Positions 1 through 5,616 of a stretch of DNA of 5,865 nucleotides are shown one piece after another. The notes below the pieces were generated by a model, which made no database searches, had not been told where the DNA came from, and was given only the letters and a program-made list of their open reading frames with translations. The stretch's first letter is position 1. Every line of letters starts with the position of its first letter. This DNA is from Devosia sp. (GTDB lineage Bacteria > Pseudomonadota > Alphaproteobacteria > Rhizobiales > Devosiaceae): assembly GCA_016793415.1 (NCBI GenBank), contig JAEUMC010000810.1, forward strand, positions 1 through 5,865, in the 5' to 3' direction. Both the position numbers and the translations under genes were made by a program.

Positions 1-275
1 GTCTTGGGCTTGGACTTGGTCTTCGCCTTGTCCTTGGCCTTGGTGAGCTTGGGCGCCTTGGCCTTGGCGGCAGCCTTGGCTTCGGCCTCGCGGATCTTGG
101 CCACGGATGTCCCCATGTGGCCCCAGTTCTTGTTGTCGACCTCTTCGATGACGACGAAGGTGTATTCCGGTTTCTTGTTCAGGATGCGCTGCAGCATCTC
201 GGTGGTCTCTTTGTAGATCTGCAGCTTCTGTTCGTAAGTCGCACCGTCGGTGATCTCGATGCGGACGTAAGGCAT
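1..275 (-). CDS. 4-oxalocrotonate tautomerase family protein with Lys/Ala-rich tail (3' end outside window)
   Basis: The reading frame begins at ATG 275-273 and is still open at the window edge after 91 codons. It starts MPYVRIEITDGATYEQKL, so removal of Met would expose Pro as the N-terminal residue, which is the catalytic base of 4-oxalocrotonate tautomerase (4-OT) family enzymes. The segment TFVVIEEVDNKNWGHMG (about 39-55) matches the second beta strand and the aromatic-Gly turn of the family. By eye, the Arg residues used by true 4-OT (Arg11, Arg39) are replaced by Ala and Phe, so the substrate is probably not 2-hydroxymuconate and cannot be named. The core ends near residue 65, close to the usual family length. 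From there on almost every residue is Lys or Ala with some Pro, Thr and Ser, an H1-histone-like tail of at least 26 residues. The SD is GGGGGAGG, five bases before ATG. The gene lies 51 bases behind the helicase on the same strand and may be cotranscribed with it. Confidence 0.85.
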   Translation of the reverse strand, partial: MPYVRIEITDGATYEQKLQIYKETTEMLQRILNKKPEYTFVVIEEVDNKNWGHMGTSVAKIREAEAKAAAKAKAPKLTKAKDKAKTKSKPK

Positions 276-280
276 GGTTT

Positions 281-303
281 CCTCCCCCAAAGCCGGGGGG
301 AGG
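281..303 (-). promoter_or_regulatory. Hairpin that sequesters the tautomerase Shine-Dalgarno
   Basis: In the minus-strand RNA, CCTCCCCC (303-296) is a perfect reverse complement of GGGGGAGG (288-281), separated by the 7-base loop CGGCTTT. The 3' arm is the ribosome binding site, followed by AAACC and the ATG at 275. The stem is 8 bp, seven of them G-C. No T run follows it, so it is not an intrinsic terminator for the helicase gene that ends 23 bases upstream. The inference is that it masks the start until it is opened, for example by ribosomes ending helicase translation, by a helicase, or by temperature. The inverted repeat is directly seen; the function is not. Confidence 0.6.
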
Positions 304-326
304 ATGCGGCAGCCGAGCCTCGCTCG

Positions 327-2339
327 TCAACCGAGCGGGTCGTAGCCCTTCTTCGGCTTCTTGCGCGTGATGTTGGCGGCGGCATCGGCCGGCGGATCGC
401 GTTTCTCGCGGTTCTTGTATTTCGGCTTGCCCTTGTCCTTGGGGTTCACCTTCGGCTTTTCGGTGGGCTTGCGATTGTAGAGCACCGGCTCGCCCTCGTG
501 CTGCGCGACCGGCGGGGTGATTTCGCGGGCCGGGCGCGTCGCGAGCTTGGCCCCCTTGTCGGAGCGCACCTTGTAGCGTGGGCCGTCGTCGCGAACCGGT
601 CGCTCCTCACGCTGCTGGTAGCGCGGAGCACCATCGTCACGCTTGTTGAAGCGGGGAGCGCTGTCGCGGTTGAACTTCTTCTTGTGTGGCGCCGACGGCG
701 GCCCCGAAGCCGCGATGGTGGTGTTGGCCTCGATGTGACCGTCGATGCGGGCGATGGCGGCGGCGAAGGCATCGGCCTTGTCGGCAGCAATCTCGAAGCG
801 GGTTTCGGTATCGAGGATCTTGATCGAGCCGACATCGCGCTTGGTGACGTCGCCGGCCTTGCAGATCATCGGCAACAGCCATTTGGGATCGGCGCGGCGG
901 TTGCGGCCGATCGACAGGGTGAACCAGCGGCCATCCTGCATCGGTTCGGGCTTGCCGCGCGGCGCACCGTCTTCATCGAGGAAACGCTTGTCACGGCGCG
1001 GCGGCTTCTCGTTGAAGGCCGGGATCGGCTGCTCGGACACTTCCTCAGGCGCCGGCCGGGCCGCGAGTTCGCGGCGGATATAGGCGGCAGCCAGTTGCTC
1101 CGGCGTCAGCCGGGCAAGCAGTTCGGCAATGAAACCGGCCTCAGCCTCGTCCGGGGCGCTCATCTCGGTAGCGCCAGCGAGAATCTGCTCGCGATTGCGG
1201 GCGTCGATCTCGGCGATGGTCGGTGCACCGCGGGTGGTGGCCTCGAGATTGGCGGCGCGCAGCACCCGGGCGGCAGCGCTGCGGCGGTGCAACGGGACGA
1301 TCAGTGCGCAGATCCCCTTGCGGCCGGCACGGCCGGTGCGGCCGGAACGGTGCAGCAGCGTTTCCGGGTTGGAGGGGACGTCGGCGTGGATGACGAGATC
1401 GAGGTTGGGCAGGTCGATGCCGCGTGCGGCGACGTCGGTGGCAACGCAGACGCGGGCGCGCCCGTCGCGCATCGCCTGCAGCGCATTGGAGCGCTCCGCC
1501 TGGGTCAGTTCGCCCGACAAGGCCACCACCGCGAAGCCGCGGTTGGCGAGCCGGGCCGTCAGATGCTTCACCGACTCGCGGGTGTGGCAGAAGACGATGG
1601 TATTGGAGCTGTCGTGCAGCAGCAGCATGTTGATGACAGCATGCTCGCGCTCGTCGTTGCGGACGACCACCTGCTGGTACTCGATATCGGCGTGCTGTTC
1701 CCCGGCGCTGGTGGCGACGAGCCGCAGCGCATCGCGCTGGAAGGTCTTGGCGAGATCGGCGATGGCGCGCGGCACGGTGGCCGAAAACAGCAGGGTACGG
1801 CGAGCTTCGGGCGCGGCTTCGAGGATAAACTCGAGATCCTCGCGGAAGCCGAGATCAAGCATCTCGTCGGCCTCGTCGAGCACCACCGCCCTGACCTGAC
1901 TGAGATCGAGCGCGCCCTTGGAGATATGGTCGCGCAGGCGCCCGGGGGTGCCGACGACGATGTGGGCGCCGCGCTCCAGCGCCCGCCGTTCGGTGCGGAT
2001 GTCCATGCCCCCTACCCCGGCCGCGATCTGCGCCCCGGTATCGGCGTAGAGCCACTGCAACTCGCGCTGCACCTGGAGGGCCAGTTCGCGGGTCGGCGCG
2101 ATCAACAGAGCCAAGGGAGTCGTGGCGGGCCCGAACGCAGCCTCCCCACCCAGCAGCGTCGGAGCGATCGCCATGCCGAAGGCCACGGTCTTGCCGGAAC
2201 CGGTCTGCGCCGACACCAGCAGGTCCCGCTCGGCTGCCTCGGGGGCAAGCACGCTCAACTGCACCGGCGTCAGCGTGTCGTAGCCGCGGGCGGCAAGGGC
2301 GGCGGCGAGCGCGGGATGGATGGTCTCGGGAAGGTTCAC
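327..2339 (-). CDS. DEAD-box ATP-dependent RNA helicase with DbpA-type RNA-binding domain and basic tail
   Basis: This is a 670-residue protein if translation starts at GTG 2339-2337 (VNLPETIHPAL); the stop is TGA at 329-327. All helicase motifs are present in order: Q motif GYDTLTPVQ (19-27), Walker A AQTGSGKT (44-51), PTRELA (82-87), TPGR (131-134), DEAD (155-158), SAT (186-188), IVFCHTR (248-254), ARGID (305-309) and HRSGRTGRAGR (330-340). Residues about 470-543 resemble the DbpA/CsdA RNA-binding domain. The last 120 residues are a low-complexity Arg/Lys/Asp/Tyr/Pro tail, probably disordered and RNA-binding. It should act in the cytoplasm, unwinding RNA in ribosome assembly or mRNA turnover, possibly in the cold as CsdA does. 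The frame stays open upstream to 2480, but that stretch would translate a REP palindrome (SRVRGND) and the ndk terminator. The GTG places the Q motif at the usual distance; no strong SD precedes it, so the start is likely rather than certain. The orthologous symbol (deaD-like) is not assignable. Confidence 0.95.
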   Translation of the reverse strand: MNLPETIHPALAAALAARGYDTLTPVQLSVLAPEAAERDLLVSAQTGSGKTVAFGMAIAPTLLGGEAAFGPATTPLALLIAPTRELALQVQRELQWLYADTGAQIAAGVGGMDIRTERRALERGAHIVVGTPGRLRDHISKGALDLSQVRAVVLDEADEMLDLGFREDLEFILEAAPEARRTLLFSATVPRAIADLAKTFQRDALRLVATSAGEQHADIEYQQVVVRNDEREHAVINMLLLHDSSNTIVFCHTRESVKHLTARLANRGFAVVALSGELTQAERSNALQAMRDGRARVCVATDVAARGIDLPNLDLVIHADVPSNPETLLHRSGRTGRAGRKGICALIVPLHRRSAAARVLRAANLEATTRGAPTIAEIDARNREQILAGATEMSAPDEAEAGFIAELLARLTPEQLAAAYIRRELAARPAPEEVSEQPIPAFNEKPPRRDKRFLDEDGAPRGKPEPMQDGRWFTLSIGRNRRADPKWLLPMICKAGDVTKRDVGSIKILDTETRFEIAADKADAFAAAIARIDGHIEANTTIAASGPPSAPHKKKFNRDSAPRFNKRDDGAPRYQQREERPVRDDGPRYKVRSDKGAKLATRPAREITPPVAQHEGEPVLYNRKPTEKPKVNPKDKGKPKYKNREKRDPPADAAANITRKKPKKGYDPLG

Positions 2340-2478
2340 GGGTTGGCTTTCGCTGTGCGCAGGTATCAATACACCCGCAAGGTCGTTCCCGCGAACGCGG
2401 GAATCTCTGTCTTCTGCTTGTGGTGCGGTTGCAGACGAGGTCCCGCTGGCAAGGGGCATGCTGGTTGTCGCACCAAGC
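2340..2478 (-). promoter_or_regulatory. Helicase upstream region and 5' leader
   Basis: This is the non-coding stretch between the ndk terminator and the helicase GTG. Because ndk ends in a strong terminator, the helicase most likely has its own promoter here. I could not find a convincing -35/-10 pair on the minus strand. Visible structure is the REP palindrome and a small dyad, GTATCAATAC (2363-2372). A long leader would be consistent with post-transcriptional control, as known for cold-shock helicases, but that is inference. Confidence 0.35.
2386..2403. repeat. REP-type palindrome in the helicase leader
   Basis: TTCCCGCG (2386-2393) and CGCGGGAA (2396-2403) are perfect inverted copies around AA, giving an 18-base palindrome that can fold as a 7-bp stem with a GAAC loop. 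The core and flanks (gtcg before, tctctg after) match the GC-rich repetitive extragenic palindromes dispersed through many proteobacterial genomes, whose translation gives the familiar SRVRGND and IPAFAGTT strings. It lies 46 bases upstream of the helicase GTG and about 75 bases past the ndk terminator. It is probably transcribed in the helicase 5' leader. Copy number in this genome cannot be seen from one window. Confidence 0.65.
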
Positions 2479-2507
2479 AAAACAAAAGGGCCGCCCGGAG
2501 GCGGCCC
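2479..2507 (-). terminator. Intrinsic terminator of ndk
   Basis: Read on the minus strand, GGGCCGCC (2507-2500) and GGCGGCCC (2495-2488) form a perfect 8-bp all-G/C stem around the tetraloop TCCG, followed directly by TTTTGTTTT (2487-2479). It begins 24 bases after the ndk stop codon. This is a textbook Rho-independent terminator and separates ndk from the helicase transcription unit. Read on the plus strand the stem lacks a following T run, so it should be one-directional. Confidence 0.93.
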
Positions 2508-2531
2508 TCGGAAATCGCTATCGGCAGACGA

Positions 2532-2954
2532 TCAGCCGACGATCTCGTCGTCGGTGAAGAAGAACTTGATCTCCTGTGCCGCGGTCTCGGGAGCGTCCGA
2601 GCCGTGCACCGAGTTCTCGCCGACCGAAACGGCATAGAGCTTGCGGATGGTGCCCTCGGCCGCGTTGGCCGGGTTGGTGGCGCCCATCACTTCGCGGTTC
2701 TTGAGGATGGCGTTCTCGCCTTCCAGCACCTGCACGACCACCGGACCCGAGGTCATGGTCTCGACCAGCTCGCCGAAGAACGGACGTTCCTTGTGCACGG
2801 CATAGAAGCCTTCGGCCTGGGCGCGGGTCATCTTGATCTTCTTCAGCGCCACGGGACGCAGGCCGTTCTTTTCGAACACGGCAAGGATGTTGCCGATCAG
2901 GTTGCGGCGGACCGCGTCGGGCTTGATGATGGAGAAGGTGCGCTCAATGGCCAT
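2532..2954 (-). CDS. ndk: Nucleoside diphosphate kinase
   Basis: This 140-residue protein starts at ATG 2954-2952 ([15 protein letters not shown]) and stops at TGA 2534-2532. It transfers the gamma phosphate of ATP to other nucleoside diphosphates through a phosphohistidine, balancing cytoplasmic NTP and dNTP pools. The active-site His117 lies in NSVHGSD, and Lys11, Tyr51, Arg104 and Asn114 occupy the conserved nucleotide-binding positions. The length equals that of typical proteobacterial Ndk. The frame is open further upstream to 3044, but the conserved MAIERTF start and an AAGGA ribosome binding site eight bases before this ATG fix the start. All eight Arg codons are CGC or CGT, the bias expected of a well-expressed gene. 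It has its own terminator downstream and is divergent from the GNAT gene, so it looks monocistronic. Confidence 0.98.
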   Translation of the reverse strand: MAIERTFSIIKPDAVRRNLIGNILAVFEKNGLRPVALKKIKMTRAQAEGFYAVHKERPFFGELVETMTSGPVVVQVLEGENAILKNREVMGATNPANAAEGTIRKLYAVSVGENSVHGSDAPETAAQEIKFFFTDDEIVG

Positions 2955-3063
2955 GTGTCTGGTCCTTGGAGTGGGTCTGAATTGGGTGCGGCCTTCTAAC
3001 GGGTAGGCGTGACGGGCGCAAGACGGGCGTTTTGTCACCGGCAATGCAGCCAGCGGAGAGCGG
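2955..3063. promoter_or_regulatory. Divergent intergenic region between ndk and the GNAT gene
   Basis: These 109 bases must hold the ndk promoter (minus) and probably the promoter of the GNAT gene (plus). I see no strong consensus -35/-10 pair on either strand. The notable structure is a direct repeat GACGGGCG at 3011-3018 and 3022-3029, spaced 11 bases, about one helical turn, which could be a regulator site or chance in GC-rich DNA. The GNAT ribosome binding site GGAGAG lies at 3055-3060. Confidence 0.45.
2963..2967 (-). promoter_or_regulatory. Ribosome binding site of ndk
   Basis: AAGGA on the minus strand, eight bases from ATG 2954. It decides for this start over the longer open frame reaching back to 3044. 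Confidence 0.75.
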
Positions 3064-3555
3064 ATGGGTTCCGACTACATTATTCGTGCGGCCACCGTCG
3101 CCGATCAGCCTACCCTGCTCGCCATCGTCTGGAAGACGGTGATGGCAAGCGACAGGGATCGCGAGACGCAGCTGGCGCACCCCGAAGCTGTCGAGGTGCC
3201 GATAGAGCAGCTGACCTCGGCGACCGCCTGTGTGGCAGAGATCGGCGGCGGCGCGGTCGGGTTTGCCATTGTGCTGCCGCGAGCCGACGGCGAGGCGGAA
3301 CTCGACGGGCTATTTGTCGATCCGGAGCGGCAACGCCTCGGGATTGGGCGCCAGTTGGTCGAACGGACCAAGGAGCTGGGTCGAGCCATGGGCGCATCGA
3401 CGCTGCATGTCGTCGCCAACGACGACGCCATCGCCTTCTATCGATCGGTCGGCTTCATCCAGACCGGAGTGACGCAGACGCAGTTCGCCGCCGCGCCACT
3501 GATGCGCCTGGCGTTACGCGCTGCACCTTCTGACACAGCGGTCAAACGAGAGTAG
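3064..3555 (+). CDS. GNAT family N-acetyltransferase
   Basis: This 163-residue protein runs from ATG 3064 to a TAG stop and is preceded by GGAGAG three bases upstream. It has the Gcn5-related fold in order: an N-terminal strand [18 protein letters not shown] (5-22), then the strand [12 protein letters not shown] (79-90), leading into the acetyl-CoA pyrophosphate loop QRLGIG (90-95; Q/RxxGxG/A). A helix follows, and then motif B with Asn119 and the AFYRSVGF block (124-131). It should use acetyl-CoA to acetylate an amine; the substrate cannot be read from sequence. No membrane segment or signal is seen, so it should be cytoplasmic. The length is normal for a stand-alone GNAT. The next gene starts 33 bases downstream on the same strand with no terminator between, so the two may be cotranscribed, though their products have no obvious link. 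Confidence 0.9.
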   Translation: MGSDYIIRAATVADQPTLLAIVWKTVMASDRDRETQLAHPEAVEVPIEQLTSATACVAEIGGGAVGFAIVLPRADGEAELDGLFVDPERQRLGIGRQLVERTKELGRAMGASTLHVVANDDAIAFYRSVGFIQTGVTQTQFAAAPLMRLALRAAPSDTAVKRE

Positions 3556-3578
3556 TATGGCAACAGTCGGGCTCAGCC

Positions 3579-3584
3579 GGAGGG
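3579..3584 (+). promoter_or_regulatory. Ribosome binding site of the bitopic membrane protein gene
   Basis: GGAGGG followed by ACAG and then GTG 3589. It supports the GTG start, since no ATG or other start with a comparable site lies nearby before the first membrane segment. Confidence 0.7.
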
Positions 3585-3588
3585 ACAG

Positions 3589-4494
3589 GTGTCTTCTTTG
3601 GGGTCTGCACATCTGCCGCGCGGCGATACCGCGACGACACGTCGCCGGATTTGGACCGACCAGCGGATCGTAGTCGGTGCCCTGATCGTGCTGGTTGCCC
3701 TGGCGATCGCACTGACTGACTATGCCGGCTATGGCTACGCCTGGTCGAGCCTCTCGAGGAGCAGCGAGAACGATCCGTCCGCACCGTCTGCATCGACGAG
3801 CGAGGTGTTCGGCAGCCTCAAGGCGAAGTTCCGTGACTACAACACCTACTCGCGCGACATCTTCCTGATGGAGGAACGCGGCAAGGTTGATGCACCCTAC
3901 CTGTCGACCATCACGAGGCTGCTGGAAAACACCGCCGAAAGTGGTGGCGCCGGTCCGATGGTCGAGGCGTTCCTCGACCTCGGGAGGGTGCTTGACCTCG
4001 AGCCATCCTGCACCGCCGGTTATCCGTGGTCGCGGCTGGTGTGGAGCGCGCGGCGCGACATCGATACGATGACCGATGGCAGCAAGCTGGTTGCGCTGGA
4101 CCTGTTCTTCTGCCTGTTCACGGTGCCAAGGGATGAAACCGGCATCGTCCGGTATCCGATCGCCACCGTCACGCTCACCGCGGACGAAAGCCGGCAGCTG
4201 TCATCGATCTACTCCCACATCAGTGCCGACGAGGCGAGGAACGCGCTGCGATGGCTGCAAGCCGTGGTGAGGGGCGAGATCGCGCACCTCGGGCGCCTGC
4301 TCGAGCTGCGGAATGCCTCGACATCGTCACTGTCGGCAGCGATCGACGACCGGCTGCATCAGTATCTGCGGACCAATCAGGCAGCGTTCGAGCACGGCGT
4401 CGCGATGACGCTGACCAGGGCTTTGCTGCTGACGGTGCTGATCGTACTGGCGGCGGTGTCGCTGCGGCTCGCGCACCGTGACCGATCAGGGTGA
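3589..4494 (+). CDS. Unrecognised membrane protein, two terminal membrane segments and a large extracytoplasmic domain
   Basis: The protein has 301 residues, from GTG 3589 to TGA 4492-4494, and I do not recognise a family. An Arg-rich cytoplasmic head (RRRIW at 18-22) precedes a hydrophobic segment at about 27-45. A second hydrophobic segment lies at about 275-295, ending in LRLAHRDRSG. Positive charges at both ends place both termini in the cytoplasm, leaving about 225 residues in the periplasm. That domain looks mainly alpha-helical and contains exactly two cysteines (141 in EPSCTAGYPW, 175 in LFFCLF) that could form a disulfide. The layout resembles the sensory part of a chemoreceptor or histidine kinase, but nothing follows the second segment: no HAMP, kinase or cyclase domain. 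Seven of 28 Arg codons are AGG (residues 57, 110, 133, 181, 217, 228, 277), unlike the CGC/CGT-only ndk. This suggests low expression or a different ancestry. It may share a transcript with the GNAT gene 33 bases upstream. Confidence 0.85.
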   Translation: MSSLGSAHLPRGDTATTRRRIWTDQRIVVGALIVLVALAIALTDYAGYGYAWSSLSRSSENDPSAPSASTSEVFGSLKAKFRDYNTYSRDIFLMEERGKVDAPYLSTITRLLENTAESGGAGPMVEAFLDLGRVLDLEPSCTAGYPWSRLVWSARRDIDTMTDGSKLVALDLFFCLFTVPRDETGIVRYPIATVTLTADESRQLSSIYSHISADEARNALRWLQAVVRGEIAHLGRLLELRNASTSSLSAAIDDRLHQYLRTNQAAFEHGVAMTLTRALLLTVLIVLAAVSLRLAHRDRSG

Positions 4495-4629
4495 CCAGGC
4501 TGCAGCTTGCGCTGTCCCGCCCGCTGCGCTCAACTGCCGAACACGAGCCGCACAAACTATTTGGCCGCGCAGATACTGTTGATCGGCTGCGGACATTGGG
4601 GATCGCGGCCGGAGTTTGGGGGGAATACC
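4495..4629 (+). promoter_or_regulatory. Intergenic region and leader of the two-cysteine secreted protein gene
   Basis: In these 135 bases no intrinsic terminator is visible after the upstream stop. GGCCGCG (4563-4569) and CGCGGCC (4604-4610) are perfect 7-base inverted arms 34 bases apart and could fold the leader just before the ribosome binding site GGGGGGA (4618-4624). A promoter is expected, but I could not identify one. Confidence 0.3.
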
Positions 4630-5106
4630 ATGAGATCGCTGCTGCTGGCTGCCGTGATCGGGGCTGCGACGACTGCCGTGCAGGCTGCGCCGTGGCAATC
4701 CGGGCTGCTCGACGATGAGATCACCACCTATTATTTCGCCTACCAGCAAGCGGAGAACGGCGAGCATCGGCTCGGCTACGAGTGCGAGGCGTCATCGGGC
4801 GTGGACGTGTTCGTCATCGAGACGCCGGAGCCGTACGATCCCACCACCAGCTACGCCCCCGAGGTGCCGACCAGCTTCATCATCGACGGCGAAACCATCG
4901 AAGTCAGCGGCGTGTTCCAGGACCGCCAGGGCAAGCTCTTCGTGGCCTACGAGTCATTCGCCATCGACGGGTTCGGAGCCCTGTTCGACAAGCTCCTCGT
5001 GGCGCAATCGCCCGTGCGGGTCACCTTCTTCGACCGCGATCTCAGCTTTTCGTCCGAGGGCCTCAGGGAAGCGGTGCAGCCGATCTACGACGAGTGCGTC
5101 TACTGA
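4630..5106 (+). CDS. Small secreted hypothetical protein with two cysteines
   Basis: The protein has 158 residues from ATG 4630 to TGA. The frame is open upstream to 4507, but the ATG at 4630 is preceded by GGGGGGA with five bases of spacing and opens a clean Sec signal peptide, MRSLLLAAVIGAATTAVQA, with a VQA|AP cleavage site after residue 19. The mature part is about 139 residues, acidic, and rich in aromatic and beta-prone stretches (FVIETPEPY, SFIIDGETIEVSGVF, VTFFDRDLSF). It holds only two cysteines, Cys52 near the start and Cys156 three residues from the C-terminus, well placed for one disulfide joining the ends of a beta-rich domain. I recognise no family or catalytic motif. It should sit in the periplasm or outside the cell. 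It runs tail-to-tail into another small exported protein gene. Confidence 0.82.
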   Translation: MRSLLLAAVIGAATTAVQAAPWQSGLLDDEITTYYFAYQQAENGEHRLGYECEASSGVDVFVIETPEPYDPTTSYAPEVPTSFIIDGETIEVSGVFQDRQGKLFVAYESFAIDGFGALFDKLLVAQSPVRVTFFDRDLSFSSEGLREAVQPIYDECVY

Positions 5107-5118
5107 TCCCCGAGGTGA

Positions 5119-5520
5119 CTACTCCGTCGGTACCGGCGGGATGCAGTCCGGCGTGTGCGGAGCGATGTCGACCTTGCCTTCGGCCTGGACTTCGCCGCCG
5201 GGGCTGACGAGCTGGACATCGAGCGCAGTGACGTCCTCTACGGCGTTGATGGCGCCGGTGTGAGTCACTTTCACCACCTGCATGGTGCAGACCTCGGCGG
5301 TCGAGACGATCGGGATGCTGACCGTGGCGGTGCCGGATTCGACCAGGTCGACGCTGCCGTTGCCGGTTTTCTCGCAGGCGCCACCATCGTAGCTGAAGCT
5401 CAGCGACACGAGCTCCGCGTCGAGCCGGCAGGCCTTGAGATCGTTGAGCGGGGCCAGTTCCTGGGCGAGAGCCACGCCGGAGACGAGGCACAGGGCGAGG
5501 GCGGCGGGGATGAGGCGCAT
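5119..5520 (-). CDS. Small secreted hypothetical protein with four mature cysteines
   Basis: The protein has 133 residues from ATG 5520-5518 to TAG 5121-5119, preceded on its strand by GGAGA seven bases before the ATG. MRLIPAALALCLVSGVALA is a Sec signal peptide with an ALA|QE cleavage site. Cys11 inside it is not a lipobox, because the preceding residue is Leu. The mature protein, about 114 residues, has Cys31, Cys49, Cys78 and Cys126, enough for two disulfides. It is Val/Thr/Ser-rich with alternating hydrophobic residues (ATVSIPIVST, VEDVTALDVQLVS), pointing to a small beta-sandwich. The tail PHTPDCIPPVPTE is Pro-rich. No family recognised. Its 3' end lies 12 bases from that of the convergent secreted protein gene, and its 5' end diverges from the ABC-F gene, so it has its own promoter. 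Confidence 0.8.
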   Translation of the reverse strand: MRLIPAALALCLVSGVALAQELAPLNDLKACRLDAELVSLSFSYDGGACEKTGNGSVDLVESGTATVSIPIVSTAEVCTMQVVKVTHTGAINAVEDVTALDVQLVSPGGEVQAEGKVDIAPHTPDCIPPVPTE

Positions 5521-5616
5521 TGGACTTCTCCGGGTTCTCGGTCTATTGGGTCGCTTCGTTTTTGACCTATCTCACACCTAACGCATTCCGCGCGCCGCGG
5601 ATGCATCGGCCGCGCC
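5521..5616. promoter_or_regulatory. Divergent intergenic region before the ABC-F gene
   Basis: These 96 bases must hold promoters for the minus-strand secreted protein gene and the plus-strand ABC-F gene. TTGACC at 5562-5567 is a possible plus-strand -35 box, but no good -10 follows at the right distance. Just before the ABC-F ATG sits a GC-rich segment with the dyad GATGCATC (5600-5607) and short arms CGCGG (5596-5600) and CCGCG (5610-5614). No clear Shine-Dalgarno is present there. Confidence 0.35.

Noticed and set aside
1..80. Repeated CTTGG-like units at the left edge as a DNA repeat array
   Set aside because: The periodicity is explained by Lys (AAG) and Ala (GCC) codons of the tautomerase tail read on the minus strand.
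281..303. Hairpin as an intrinsic terminator of the helicase gene
   Set aside because: The stem is followed by AAACC and a start codon, not a T run on the minus strand.
2340..2480. Upstream extension of the helicase by 47 residues
   Set aside because: The extension translates a REP palindrome and starts within the T tract of the ndk terminator; the conserved helicase core fits a start at 2339.
117..2999. A 960-codon open frame on the plus strand opposite the tautomerase, helicase and ndk genes
   Set aside because: It is exactly codon-phase-aligned with all three minus-strand genes, so its stops would require TTA, CTA or TCA codons in them, which are rare in GC-rich genes. Its translation is Arg/Gly/Ala-rich with no recognisable domain, while the opposite strand encodes complete conserved proteins.
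2955..3044. Upstream extension of ndk by 30 residues
   Set aside because: The Ndk family begins at MAIERTF, and a proper ribosome binding site precedes that ATG.
4507..4629. Longer start for the two-cysteine secreted protein
   Set aside because: It would bury the signal peptide behind 41 residues of unlikely sequence, and the ATG at 4630 has its own ribosome binding site.
5601..5616. Upstream ATG at 5601 as the ABC-F start
   Set aside because: It is 16 bases from the conserved start and therefore out of frame.
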